This document shows positions 43,400-56,640 of a stretch of 64,000 bases of DNA, one piece after another (within the stretch, counting starts at the first letter, position 1; each line of letters begins with the position of its first letter). Both the position numbers and the translations under genes were made by a program. The DNA lies in NCBI GenBank assembly GCA_029891385.1, contig CM057228.1:31066214-31130213 (forward strand), read 5' to 3'. Origin of the DNA: Erythroxylum novogranatense (Eukaryota > Streptophyta > Magnoliopsida > Malpighiales > Erythroxylaceae). The notes beneath the pieces were generated by a model. The model saw only the letters and a list, made by a program, of their open reading frames with translations. It made no database searches and had not been told where the DNA came from.

Positions 43400-46220
43400 C
43401 TTGACTATGTGTTTAATCATTTATTATTTTGGAATTGGGTCTTTAGTGTAGTAGGCTTGAATGAATATTTAAATTAGTTAGAATTAATGATGGAAAGATG
43501 GGTGGTTAGTTAGAATTAATGGGGAGTTAATGGGCTTAGGTGTAGAGACACAAGAAGACAAAAGAGTTAGTTGAGGTTAGAATTGAACTAAGCTAGTTAG
43601 AGCTATTAAAAGCCAACCAAGGGCATAGTTGGAAGGAAGCTTTAAATGAAGGGTATAATAGCATAGAAGGAGTAAATAGACGACAAAATTAGAAGAGAAG
43701 AGGCAAAAGTCGTGGGCTGCCAAAGGAAAGCAAAGGAAAAGAGGAGAAGAGAGAGAGAGACGTGAGGGAGAGAAGGAGAAGAAGAAAAGTCAAAAAATCC
43801 TAGAGGAAAGGGAGAAAAATCGTGGAAAAGAGGAAGAACTAAACTTCTAAGGTAAGTTTTCATCTTCTTCTTGCTTTAGTGGAAGGAAATGGGTATTGTG
43901 TTGTGAATGGAGAAAATCTTAGTGAGAGAAAGTGAGGAGGAAGAAGATGATGGTTTTATGGGGGTTTTGAGCTCCTAGTTTAGGGTTAGAGTTTTCTAAC
44001 CCATTCGATTTATGGATAGATTAGATTAAAGTTTGATTAGGGTTATGACATTTTTAGGGTTTTGGAAGGGGAATTTCAAAAATTGGAAAATAAATGTGGA
44101 TTGTTGATTTTGTTTAGGAAATCAAGGGGTTATCCAAGAACAAGAGGAAGGAAGCCATTGATTGTGGAAATTGCAAGCTAAGGTGGGTAAATTATTTATG
44201 GTTATTGTGTAGAGAGCAAATGCATTGTGTATGCTAATTGTGCTAAATGAATTGTTTGAATTTGTATGATGTGGAAGTTGCTTATGTTGTGTTCATGTCA
44301 TATTATGCATTGACTTTGTGATATGATTGTTATGCCATTGGATTGAAACATGGCATTTTGTATATGAATGGTTGAATTGTGAGAATGTTGTGTTGCCATT
44401 GAATGTAAGTGATGACATTTTGATTAAATGGAAAGAAGGAAAGTATGGAAATGTGAACCTATGAATAATTGAATTGAAGCATGAAAACTTGATTGTGTTT
44501 GGGCGAGAGATGAACCGTTTTGTAAGTCACGTGCACGTTGACAAAAGCCTTCTCCCGGCTGACCGCTTGTGCCACACGAGATCTAAAAATAGACTCGTTT
44601 CGTTCACGGTATAAACTTCGGTTTATCCGTTTTGTTTCACGGAACCCCTCGAGCCAATTGATTGGGCATTTGCATATTAATGTACTAAGTTATGCTTTAG
44701 ATTGAATCGTATTCAAATATGTGTTATGTGACGATGTTGTAAATTGTGGAGTTGGAATTGAATTGTGAATTGCAAGTGTTCCATGTTCATGCTGATGATT
44801 ATGCTTACTTGAATGTATGTTTATATAGCTATATGGTTGACTGTGTGGCTTAATGCCAATGGCTATAAATACTTTAGCCACTGAGCTGTAAAGCTCAACC
44901 CATTATTTTTCCACTCCTCAGGTGCAGATCAAGAAGACCGATAAATCCTTGCAAGGCATTTTGATCAATTGCGAGAGAGTTGGCTTTTGTATTAAGTTAG
45001 AAGTTAGATTTTGGATAGCTTTGGTAGCATATTGAGCATGATCATCAAATTTATTTTTGTACTTGTGTTAAATCATTGCTGAATTGTCAATATGTAATCA
45101 AAGCTATAAATGAAAGCTTTGTATGGACTTCGATTGTTTTGAAAGGGAAACGAGACCTTGAAGGATTTCCTTTTGTATGATTGTGTATTTATCAAAGTTT
45201 GCATATATTGATTGTGTATATTGTAAGTGTTGGGGATTGCCAATTATTGATTGTGTTAGATTAGTTCTTGTTTGGGTATGATGTTGTGTTGCTTTTGAAG
45301 AGTGCAAATTGGGGAGATTTTGAGTATATATGATGTTAGGATTGAAGATGAATCTTTTGGGTATGAGATTCAATGATGTTGGAAGTTTTTCAATAGGTTT
45401 GTAGTGGTTTTTGTAGTGTTGGAGAAGGGTTTGAGGTAAGGGAATGTTAGGAAGGGGTTTAGGAACCTTTGAAGGGTGTTTGGGGGTGAAAATTTCGTTT
45501 TAACAGAAAGATACACGGCCCGTGTAAATCCAGGCGCAGGATGCACCTCCCACCCGAAGGTTACACGGGCAGTGTGATTTTTACACGGTCCGTATAATTC
45601 GACCCTAAAAATGACAAAATTTCAAAATTTGGTCTTCATGAAAGTTGTAGCCCTAGATATCTACTTTCTAACTGTCAAGAACGAAGTCAATCCGACATCT
45701 GTAGCGAAAGTTATGGCATTTGCGCCAAAGTATGTTCAGTAGGAATCTGAACATGAACATGTCGGATTAGTTTGGCCATAACTCCTTTGTCCGACCTCCG
45801 ATTGAAACGATTCTTGAGGCGTTAGATTTCTAACACGTTTTCCTACCTCTCCATAAAAATTGGTAGACATTGGATTTAAATTCAGAAAGTTTGATGAAAA
45901 GGAAGTGAGTGGTCAGATTGGAGAGCATGATCGGGCCATGAACCTATTTCGATTTCTTAAGCTTATCTTGAGCCATAAGGCTCCGATTGAGGTGGTTCTT
46001 GTTTCTAAATGAACTAGAGACTAAGAGCTACCTTTTTCAAAAAGTCAATTGTAGTTTTGTGGTCCTCTTTTGTGGGCTTGCCTTTGTGGCTTGATTTGTT
46101 GTTAGATGGAGGACTTTTCGTGAGGGTTTAAGAGCTTAGGAACCCCCCCTTATGTTTATGCTCTCCGATTTCGAATCGATCGTTGGGCTTCGAAAACGGG
46201 GCCCAGCAGAAGGTGTTACC
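43400..46220 (+). repeat. Orphan long LTR or LTR fragment of a Tekay-like family
   Basis: There is no coding, but the section reads like a long LTR: an AG-rich transcript start (43650-43850), CTAAG/GTAAGT (43852), a TATAAATA word (44863), the hairpin GAGCT-GTAA-AGCTC (44883-44896) with CTCCTCAG/G (44921), palindromic ACACGGCCCGTGTAA-like words (45509-45600), and GACCTCCGATTGAAACGAT (45793). The order of the last blocks differs from Tekay-1/2 and Tekay-3, so it may be a different subfamily or a rearranged copy. Boundaries are uncertain and no TSD was found. Confidence 0.5.
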
Positions 46221-46280
46221 AATATCTTATGAGCCATTGTATTTTTTGTTTATAGAAGTTATATTGATTGTATGGAGATG

Positions 46281-46510
46281 TGGTATCATATATATTAAAG
46301 CATGATATTTTTTGTACTTAATCACGATATTCTTATATTAAATTGAAGGTGTTATTTATCCATTATAAGTGAAGATATTTTTTTAAAAAATAATAGTGAT
46401 ATTGAATGTATGAAATTATGGTATTGTGTGTATTGAGGTATGATATTGAATATACTTAATCATGGTATTCTTATATTATAGTGAAAGTATTACTTATATG
46501 CTTTGTATTA
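46281..46510 (+). repeat. Tandem duplication, unit about 138 bp
   Basis: TGGTATCATATATATTAAAG... (46281) is followed 138 bp later by TGGTATTGTGTGTATTGAGG...; both continue CATGATATT/TATGATATT and ACTTAATCA(C/T)G(A/G)TATTC. Confidence 0.6.
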
Positions 46511-47941
46511 TGCTTAACATGAGGGTGTTAATGGTTGTCTATTTTAATACATGCTTGATAATATAACCATGTTAATGGTTGCAATAGTCTTTAATGACCT
46601 AGGTAAGATGACTTATCACACATAGCCTAAAACATAGGTACATAGCCTAACATAGCTAAAAACATAGGTGCGTCATAGGTCGTGTTTTTCTTTAGATACC
46701 TACCAAAATGGTCGTGTTATTAGTTGTGTTAGGCTCTACACATATAAGCTAGTTGACTTATTTTATATGCCCTGGAAGATAAGCGTGTCATGGCTTGTAT
46801 TTTTTCTTTACACACCTATTAACGCGATCATATTTATAGTTGTATTCAATTATGGAAGACTAACATAAAATTAGGCATCATTATGGTTCTGCTAATTAAT
46901 TTATCAAGTTCAAATTACTATGATGCCTTTTTTTACATGCAGTGTTAGTATGTATGATCATGTAGTCATGTTTTTGGTTCAAGTGTTAATAATTAAAAGT
47001 TAATATATTATGTAAATTTCATCAAATTCATACTATATTTGAGTGCTTAGTACTTTTATTATCATTATTTATGATCTATTTATGCATATGTTACTTTTCT
47101 ATCCTTGTCAATTAAAATCAATAACAATGATGAGTTAACAATTTAAGTTGGAATCATTAAACTCAAATAGTTTTTTTGCTCTAATTTCTTCATTATAAAG
47201 GTTTATTTTATGTAAATTAAACATTATTTCATATTTTTAGCTTAAAGATTCAAAATTTTGTTAGTTTGGTTTAATTGGTTATTGCTTAAATAATTGTAAT
47301 CTTTGAATTCCAATTTATTAGGTCCAAGTTAACTGAGTCCAAATTTTGTGTGGTTAAATAACATGTTTTGCTTTTGGAGAAGATAGGAGTAGTACAAAAT
47401 GTACAATATAAAGGGTGTTTCTTCCCATATTGCTCTATAACCATAAATGGAGTATTACCTTATGTTAGAAAAGCTTTAGTTACTTGAAATTCATGTTACA
47501 ATATATATATATATAGTGTAAAATATTGTATTTTGTACTATATATGACAATTTGAACGATATTTGCATTCCTCATGGAAGGAAATTTTTTGACTAGAGAT
47601 AAGACTACAAAGTTTTCATATCAATGTGGTGATTAAATAATACATTTACAATTACGTAAGAGGTTTCATATGGTTGAAATTTCATTTATTGTTATCAATT
47701 TAAGATTTTTTGTTATTATTGCATTAGTTGATAAACTAAAACTAATTTATCTAATTATTTTTGAAAATATCGTTAAATTTGGTTTTATATGGTTGTAAGT
47801 AGTCTTCAATCCTTTTAGGATGACGTAGGTGTAATACATGGTGTTAAACATAATATAAAATGTCTATACTCTTGAATGCTCTTTGTATCTTACCCAGTAG
47901 GTGAATTATATTAGAAATATTTATAAATTAATTATAAGTTA

Positions 47942-48190
47942 TAATTAAAATTAAATAAATTAAAAATCTTATAATTCATCTTTCATTCTCAATTAATCAT
48001 TTTATAATTATAAATCAAGATTGACAACTAACAATATGTTATGACAACCTAAATATTAGTAATGTCGTAATTAAAATTAAATAAATTGAAACTCCTTGTA
48101 ATTTATCTTTTATTCTCTAGTTAATCATTTTATAATCATATATCAAGATTGGCTAAGCAACATGTCATGAAAAATTAAATATTAAGAGTG
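47942..48190 (+). repeat. Tandem duplication, unit about 126 bp
   Basis: TAATTAAAATTAAATAAATT occurs at 47942 and 48068. Both units continue with AATCATTTTATAAT(T/C)ATA and TCAAGATTG. Confidence 0.7.
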
Positions 48191-49267
48191 GCAACCAATG
48201 TATAATTCAATATTTTGTCATCTAATATTTCAATTACACAATTACACATGGAATTAGTTTCTACTTTATTTTAATACAATCATAAGTAGCATTTCTATTT
48301 ATAGCACTTCTCATATGAAATAGTTTGATGATATGAAGTCTAAAGTTCAATGAAACAACCATCATAATGAAGACATCCACATACACATAGGTATGAAATC
48401 TTCGATGAACTAAAAACAATTTATCTTTTATCTATTGTTTGATGAAACTTTATATGGATTAAATTATTGTATAGTTATATGTAATTTTCCATCCTCTTTG
48501 GAACATATAGGATGTTATAGTACATGGTATGAAACATAAGTGAGTTCTACATTATTTTATCTGGAGCATATAGGAGTATATTAGTGTGTTAGTACCTTTA
48601 ATAACATTATATGTAATAGAATTATGCATATATTCATAGTTTGAAATTTATGTATCGATGAAATTGAAGATGTTTTAAATTTTTATGGTAGTGGTTACTA
48701 AATCAAACAAATGAATGTATTCATCACTAAAATATAAGGTTGAATTTATAAACTCAAGCTATATGTTTTTATTATGGAAGATTGATTGGTTAACTTTTCT
48801 GTCTTAGTGAAAATCAATGAAAGTTATTTCTTACGTTTTAGCAACATGGAGTGCATAACCAATGAATTTGAACGTAAAATCAAAGTACACTAAACCAATA
48901 ACTCCAAATTTTAATCCATAATTAACTGTGAAGTTCTTCCTTTTAGTTAAATAATTCCATAAGCATGAACTTATTATGTTATTTTCTTTTATATAATTTT
49001 GGAAAATTGTGAATATGATTAATCATTTTATTAATAATAATTATCATTAATAATGTAATATGTGTTTAACATAGGGTGTTTAATCCCATGTTCAAACGTA
49101 GAGTGGTTAGGCTATATATTTACACATTTTAATACATAAGCATGCAATAGCTCTAGTATAAGACTTTCTACATAAGGCTTTAATGGTCATGCCTTACTAA
49201 CATTGTCTATAATTTCAAAAAAATTAAAATGAAATGTTTTTTTTATTTAATTTACTTTCCCACCTTT

Positions 49268-49300
49268 ATATATATATATATTGTTTGTTTGTTTGTTTTG
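49268..49300. repeat. TA and TTTG microsatellites
   Basis: A run of TA repeats followed by four TTTG units. Confidence 0.8.
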
Positions 49301-49923
49301 ATAAATGGTATTGCTTGTACTCATATGTTGAATTTGTACATTTAGTTAAATGTGGTAATAGTTTTAATACATTCAATCTTTGTTGATGAGTGGTCATTAG
49401 CCATAAAAATGCTTCTCGATTTAACTATATCTCTAATATCTCGACTTCTAACTATATGTGAATATAAAATTTTTGATGGATGGCTACGCAGTTTTTTTAT
49501 CTTACTTTGTCTATGCTTGCTAACTTAGGGTTGGAGTGTCTCAGTTAGGCTTTCTATTTGACTTTGTCTGCTTGGGCTTTTGCTTTGTTTCTTGGTGATA
49601 TTGATGTAACTATTGAGTGGGTTTCGGGTTGCATCTTCCCCAGTTGCTGTGTTTCCTAGTTTATTATTGGTTGCCTTAAGGCTTGACTGGCGGAGTGTTT
49701 AGCAGCCTTATCTATGGACTTTTCTGTATATATTTTGTTCATTTATTTAATTTTTCTCTGATTTACCCAAAATTTTTTTGATGGAATTAATTTTCCAACT
49801 CTATCAATTGAAAATATTTGATGAATTGCCTTTTCTCTCTAGGCTATATAGCACTTTATTTTAGTAATCTCATTCCTAGTATATTCCTTATTGAAAACCA
49901 TCTTCCAATTGGGGCAATTACAA

Positions 49924-50205
49924 ACACCAACATAGAGGAATAAGAGAAGAAGAATATTAACTAATACTAACGTGGGACAGTTTGAAACATTAAAGGGTAG
50001 AAAGAAGAGAAGAAGAGTTACCAAGGGGTATTCATGCCATAAAAGATATGTTGAATTGAAATAGAAACACCAATAGAGACGAATAAGAGAAAAGGAATAT
50101 TAACTAATGCTAATATGGGACAATTTAAAACAGTAAAGGATAAAAGGAGATTAAAAGTTGCTAAGGGGTATTCATGCCATAAGAGATATGCTGAATTGAA
50201 CTTAC
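49924..50205 (+). repeat. Tandem duplication, unit about 141 bp
   Basis: ACACCAA(CA)TAGAG...AATAAGAG at 49924 recurs at 50067, and GGGGTATTCATGCCATAA at 50025 recurs at 50165. Confidence 0.8.
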
Positions 50206-52740
50206 TACAACAGTTACTAAGATTTTAATTAACCTTATGCATTAAAAAAATGCTTATACTTAACATAAATAGTCTTCTCGCTGATATTGCTGCATATTCT
50301 CTCAATTGCTTTAAGGCTAACATAGTTAACTCCATAAAAATCATGTAAACAATTGATATATAGTTGAAATATCAATTGTAAGTTTTCATTCTCCAAGAAT
50401 TTATTTATACATCTTGTGTAGTTTTTCTTTAGTTTTCAAGATGATTTTATCTAATTTTGTTTCTAGAAATTTAATATTGGTATATGGTCATCAGGAACAA
50501 AATAATGTGCCAATGATATAAAGGTCCTCTAAATTCTTTATTTTTATTAGATTACCCCATCATTGAAATGGGATAATTTTTCAACTCTTAATTACATCCA
50601 ATATTAATTAACCTTAATTATATTTATATTTTGGATACAAGAGATATTTGAACATATTGATTTTATATTGGAGAATAAAAGTAAAGTCTCTATTTTGTTA
50701 AGTAAATTTTATTCTTAGAATATTAAACTGAAGGTCATTAGAAAATCAATGAACATTCAAGTAAAATTTAGGTCATATAACAACAACAAAATATTTTTAA
50801 ATGAAAAGTAGAATTGATGAAATCTAGATTTTTATTTATTCATGCCATGATTTTTCATGCAAAATCAATCCCATTGTACTAATACAGATTACACCACTAT
50901 TAAGAATAAGAGGAAACTTTTGTTTTTGAAAGAGCTAAAAAATTATGATAAAAGTGAGATCCTTGTCTACTATAGAATTATAGAGATTAAAACAAATCAA
51001 ATATATTATAGTTGAATGACTCACTATACAAGGCTTTACACAACCCAGTACATTCATTTACCATTTATCTTATATCATTATTTTAGGTATGTAATTAATT
51101 TCCTTATTCTAACCATTTTATACCATCCTATGTTTATATCTCAAATTCTCTTTTTTCAGTATGCACTAAAGTATTTTCACACATGTACTGGTACTAGGAG
51201 ATTGGATTCTACTGTAGCGAGATACTTTTATATTTGATCATTTTTTTCTTAATTCCATACTATTCTACTACTTATCATTCTTTCTATCCTTATCTTTTTT
51301 CTTTTTTTCTCTCTTATATTTGTGCTTTTGAATAAGATTAATTGGTGATCTTCATATGTATTTAGAGCAATTAATATAGGCACCCAATGTGTTTAATTAT
51401 GTTGCTCGCAATCTATATAATCAACTAACCATTACAGAAATAAACTCTTACTGAAGTTTTTATAAGGCATCAATCTCTAAGATATCTTCAATCTTATAAC
51501 TTTTTGGACTAAAATTCCAAGTCCTTCTCATTTTTACCATTTGTAACTTTCCTAAACTAAACAAAGGATCATATTATTTATTATATATCTTTGTCTTTCA
51601 ATGTGATTTTGTTTTGTATTAGAAGTTCTGTTTACTTTTAATGTAAATAGCATTAATGCAACATCTTGACCTGATCTTTAGACATTAGAGTCTATTGGTT
51701 ATAGTGATTTATTTACCCTGCCTTATCAAATATCCTCATTCAATCATCTAAAACGCAGGTAACTTGTATAATATCTAAATTTCAATCCATAATCCAATTG
51801 CAAATAATGATATAGTCTCTTTAAAGATATTATATTCACATGTGTTTTTTATGATTACTTGTTATACCCTAATCAACACTCATCATCCCATTATGTTCAA
51901 AACACTATATTTATTATTATTTTTAATTTGAATTGATAATGCAAAACTATGGGAAATCCAATATGGAAATAAATTTACATTACTCAATTAAATTGTCTTT
52001 TCTTATTAATTGCAACAAAAAATACCACAATACATGGAACAATTTAATCCTCCATGATTATTTTTGATTGTTCCCTTAGGACGACTTTTTGTTAGAGAGC
52101 AACAACAACAACGTAATCTCCCATATAAGAAAAATAACCACGTTGTATCTCTTCCATCCAGTTCAATTGTTTATTTTAATCCTTTTCAAGTTTTTCAATC
52201 TCTTTTATTATTTTTTGTTGCTCCCATAAATGCTAGAGGATCTCCCTCTATATACTTAGTATGTTTTATAAAATTGATTGTAGAGGTGGTGAACAATCAT
52301 TATTGTTGGCTAACTTATAATCATGATGGTGTTGAGTACCTACTACTATTTAGTCAATATTCTTATCTACCTTCTAATTTTCCATCCTTTTTCCATTATC
52401 CCTTACCTTCATAATTTTTTCTTAGTTAAAACATACTCTCCCCTAATGACCTTTACTAACCTTATATGTCACATGACCTTAATGTGAAGCTCAGGCATTA
52501 TATATATTATGGTTATATAAGGAAGCTCATCAAATACTTGTAGGTTTTTTGCTAGGCTCATGATGTATGATCCTCCATATATCACCACATTTTTCTCGTT
52601 ATCATTATATATAAATAACTTATAAAACAAAAGGCCAAGTTGCATTGACAATTCTCAACTAAGCATTAGATACAAAATAAATTACATCGAGAGACCTTGT
52701 ACTCTCCCTCCTCCTAAAAATGGTGTAAGACATTACATGA

Positions 52741-53252
52741 TGTAATAAAACGTATGTGTAGTGATTTTATATATGAAGTTTTTTTAAGGATTTTTAATCA
52801 AACATATGGGCTTATATGTGTATAATTGTATATAAAGGCTATCATATAAAGTTGAGCCCAATTAATTAAAGTGGTCTAATATGTTTATGGTATTTGGGCT
52901 TCATGCATCTATTTTAAGTGTGGGCTCTATATGTATAGAGACCGGGCTTATATTTCTAGTTTTATGATGGGCCAAACTAGAAATTAGATTAGGGTTTTAC
53001 CCTAATATAAATGGTTATGGTCCCCAAATTAAATGCAACCCAAAAATTCTTTTCTGAAATCCCATCATCAGAGAGAAAACAGAGAGTTACGGAAAAATCT
53101 GAAAAAAAGGGCTACGTTCTAATTTGGAAGACAAAATCGCAAAACTTCAGTGTATATTTTACAATGGATTCAGGTATGCTTCCGCTTTAATTTTATTCTT
53201 GATGATTTGATATGAATTGATCTTGGATTTTAAAGGGATTAAAATCCCTACA
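52741..53252 (+). repeat. Copia 5' LTR
   Basis: The right end (CCCTACA, 53252) is fixed by the primer site two bases later. The left end is less certain; TGTAATAAAACG at 52741 is the best TG start, giving about 512 bp. No 3' LTR is in the window to check it. Confidence 0.6.
53004..53013 (+). promoter_or_regulatory. Putative TATA box of the copia LTR
   Basis: AATATAAATG lies about 150 bp before the ATG at 53164. Confidence 0.45.
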
Positions 53253-54437
53253 AGTGGTATCAGAGTGAATTCATAATTAGGTCATTAAGAATGGTTATTT
53301 GGATTGCTTTTGTCTTTGATACTGGAGTTTCTTTCGAATATTTTCTATCGATTTAGTTATTGCTTATGCCATTATGTTTCGGTAATCTTCGGTCTTCATA
53401 TCTTGATTTTCGTATATGTATTGGGTGATAATCCTTGATTAACGTTCATGTTGTTTTAGATTCAATTTTATCCATTGAATAATAACCAGGATGAAGTTTT
53501 GTCCATCGGATAAGTGTTTTACCCATTAAATGAATGTTAAGGTTGCTTTCAAAAGTCTTGGCTTTATTCAATGACCAACTTTAACGACGATGACCTTTGG
53601 ATAAGGAAATTTTGCCTTACCCATTAGATAAAGAATTGTTTTCTTTCTTATTAGATAAAGACTAAAACGTGATTTCCAGAATGCTTTGAAAGACTTTTCA
53701 GAGCCAATAATCAATAAATTTCTTATTGTTTTATAATAAAGTGACGATGGTTGTTTTGAATTTATTTGATTTTATAAATTAACTATCGGAAAGTTTTACA
53801 TGTTTGAGTTTAATATTACGAGGAATAAGTTTTGGGTCTAAATTTATAATTTCTGGTTTGATTTGTAAAATTTTGACCCAATTCTTAATTTAAGTTGACA
53901 GGATTGTTAATATCATAGCATCAAGAAATTTAAGCTATGAAGTTTTCATACAACTTATGTAAAGTTTGGTATTAATTCAGATTTTGGTATTTTAAAGAAA
54001 TATATAGCATTTTAAATTAAATTAATTGAAGCAACATGTTGCCAAAGCAACCTCTCTTATGAATTAACTTAGAATGTTAAAAAGTTTTGTGTGTATGTTA
54101 TTCATGCGAATATAGACTGGCCCAAAGGAAAGTTTATATTTGGCCCGAATTGCATATACATTTGTGGTGATAAATGCGTGACAATTATTCAGTATAATAT
54201 GTGAACATTAAATCGGTCCAAAGAAAGGTTTATTGTTTGACATGCCTTATTGTCAATATTTGATCACTACACCAAGGTACTACTTACAAGTTAATCTTTC
54301 TGTCCAAAGAATAAATATTAATGTTGTGCATGGTATCTTGTGATGGGGCCCTACCATTATCTGTTTATAATTAATTTGGCATATTATAGTGTTGTTATGT
54401 GAGTAATTAGATTTTATTTGTTTTGTTCTCTGTTCAG
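53174..54437 (+). other. Putative intron from LTR to gag that removes the primer site
   Basis: ATGGATTCAG (53164-53173) inside the LTR is followed by GTATGC, a good donor. At 54420-54437 a T-rich tract ends TCTGTTCAG. Joining gives ATG GAT TCA GTT CCT GGT..., in frame with gag (MDSVPGSAANISASVNSIPM). Without splicing the first in-frame ATG of gag is inside the conserved PMLNGTNF word. This is an inference from splice consensus and frame. Confidence 0.5.
53255..53265 (+). other. Copia primer binding site (tRNA-Met)
   Basis: TGGTATCAGAG starts two bases after the LTR. Confidence 0.88.
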
Positions 54438-55210
54438 TTCCTGGTTCTGCTGCAAATATCTCTGCTAGTGTTAATTCAATTCCTATGCTTAATGGCACTA
54501 ATTTTAAGTTATGGAAGGAGAACGTTTTGATTGTTCTCGGAGTCATGGACTTGAATCTTGCATTACGAGTCGATTAACCTGATCCACTTACTGGTGAGAG
54601 TACCTCTGATCAAAAGAGAGAGATGGAAAAGTGGGAAAGATCGAATCGTATGAGCTTTATGATCATGAAGCGTGCCATTCCAGAAGCTTTTCGGGGCACT
54701 ATGTCCGATCATATTACTACGACTAAGGGTTTCCTTGAGGATCTTGAGAAAAGATTTGCTAAAAATGAAAAGGCTAAAACAAGTACACTTTTGGCAAAGC
54801 TTATCTCAATAAGGTATGTAGGAAAATGAAACATAAGGAGTACACTATGGAAATGTCTCACATTGCTTCAAAATTGAAAGCACTTAAGTTGGAATTATCT
54901 GAAGACTTGTTAGTGCATCTGGTTTTGATATCTCTTCCGGCACAGTACAGTCAATTCAAAGTGAGTTATAACTGTCAGAAAGAGACATGGTCTCTTAATG
55001 AGCTTATCTCACACTGTGTCTAGGAAGAGGAAAGGTTGAAGCATGATAAGGCAAAAAGTGCTCACTTGGCCACAACATCTAAGGACAAAAGGAACAAAAG
55101 AAAGAGAACTAAGGAAGTTGCGGTTTCAGCAACACAAAAGAAACAGAATAAGGAAAAAAAACCAAGAGGTTGTTTCTTTTGTGATGCTGAAGGTCATATA
55201 AAGAAGCAGT
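54438..55210 (+). pseudogene. gag: Copia gag with zinc knuckle
   Basis: Gag reads SIPMLNGTNFKLWKENV, VMDLNLALRVD, EKWERSNRMSFMIMKRAIP and LEKRFAKNEKAKTSTLLAKL, with a TAA in place of a Gln codon at 54575. A one-base shift near 54825 moves to EYTMEMSHIASKLKALKLEL, HLVLISLPAQYSQFKVSY and LNELISHCV; a TAG replaces a Gln codon at 55021. A Lys-rich tail leads to CFFCDAEGHIKKQC (CCHC, about 55170-55211). It would form the particle core. Confidence 0.85.
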
Positions 55211-55740
55211 GTACCAATTATCACGCATGGTGTGCAAAGAAAGGTATGATTCTTACTTTGGTTTGTTCTAAGGTTAATTTGACTTCGGTACCTAGACACA
55301 CATGGTGGTTAGATTCTGGTGCAACAACTCACATCAGTGTGTCTATGCAGGGTTGCTTGAGTTGCCGAAAACCAAGTGATGGTGAAAGATACATCTATGT
55401 AGGGGATGACAAGTCGGTAGAAGTCGAAGAAATAGGGACTTTTAGATTATTGTTAAGAACTGGATTTTATTTGGATTTAGTTGAGACTTTCGTTGTACCG
55501 TCTTTTAGACGGAATTTGATTTCTATTTCTACTTTGGACAAATCTGGTTATTGTTGTTCATTTGGAAATGGAATATTTAGTCTCTTTCAAAATTCAAATT
55601 TGGTTGGTACCGGTTCTTTATCAGGTTACGATAATCTATATATGCTTGACATTAATACTTCATTTAATGAAGCCTTGTATGTGGGTACATGAAGTTTAAA
55701 GGGAAAATTAACCGAAGAGAATTCTGCCTCGTTGTGACAC
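55211..55740 (+). pseudogene. Copia aspartic protease
   Basis: Continuous with gag in frame. The active site is WWLDSGATTHIS (DSG, about 55305-55335), followed by RYIYVGDDKSVEVE, RRNLISISTLDKSGY and YMLDINT. It ends at a TGA at 55690; a second TGA at 55735 stands in place of the Trp of the HKRLGH linker. Confidence 0.85.
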
Positions 55741-56640
55741 AAGAGATTAGGTCACATCTCCGAAAGGAGAATTGAGAGACTTGTGTCCAATGGAATTCTC
55801 GATCCCCTTGATTTTACAGATTTTGCTACTTGTGTTAATTGCATTAAGGGGAAGCAAACAAATGTCAGGAGATTTGGTGCCAATAGGGCTTCAGACGTCT
55901 TAGAACTTATCCATATGGATATTTGTGGGCCATTCCTTACGACGTCTTGGAATGGTCAACCGTATTTTATAACGTTCATAGACGACTTCTCGCGATATGG
56001 CTACCTTTATCTCATTCATGAAAAATCACAGTCTTTGGACGTGTTCAAAAACTTTAAGGCTGAAGTTGAGAACCAACTCAACAAAAAGATTAAAAGTGTC
56101 AAATCTGATCGTGGTGGCGAGTACTACGGTAGATATGACGGATCAGGTGAACAACGGCTAGGACCATTTGCTAAATTCCTAGAGGAATGCGGTATCGTCC
56201 CACAATACACTATGCCAGGTTCGCCTAGCATGAATGGTGTTGCTGAAAGACGAAACAGAACGCTTAAGGATATGGTGAGGAGTATGATTAGTCATTCCAC
56301 CTTGCCAGAATCACTCTGGGGAGAAGCATTAAAGACCGCATCATATATACTCAATAGAGTTCCAAGTAAAGCAACTGATAAGACCCCTTATGAACTTTGG
56401 ACAGGCAAGTAGCCTAGTTTAAAGCATTTGCACATTTGGGGATGTCCAGCTGAGGCAAGGCCTCATAGGCCAAATGAAAAGAAACTGGACTCCAAGAATA
56501 TCAGTTATTACTTTATTGGATATTCTGAAAGATCCAGGGGTTACAAGTTTTATGATCCCACTACTAAGGCAATTTTTGAGACGGGAAATGCCCGGTTTTT
56601 TGAGGATGTTGAGTTTGTGGGGGGGGGGGGAGGATTAAGG
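55741..56640 (+). pseudogene. Copia integrase
   Basis: GAG-pre-integrase words ([32 protein letters not shown]) give the H2C2 zinc site. The core has [11 protein letters not shown] (catalytic Asp), [29 protein letters not shown] (second Asp) and [20 protein letters not shown] (Glu), then YELWTGK. A TAG at 56410 precedes LKHLHIWGCPAEAR and KNISYYFIGYSERSRGY. Except for that stop the frame is open to about 56620, where an 11-G run shifts it. Confidence 0.9.

Larger units (their letters stand above)
46221..52740. other. AT-rich region without recognisable genes
   Basis: About 6.5 kb with no credible frame on either strand and no domain I recognise. It contains three local tandem duplications (46281-46505, 47942-48185, 49924-50197), TA and TTTG microsatellites at 49268-49300, and a GC-richer patch at 49490-49735. 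Open frames such as 51016-51237 and 52064-52414 have low-complexity, AT-driven composition and I do not call them genes. Confidence 0.6.

Noticed and set aside
52064..52414. 116-codon open frame in the AT-rich region
   Set aside because: It begins at TTG, has low-complexity AT-driven composition (Phe, Ser, Tyr, Leu), no domain and no neighbouring gene signal.
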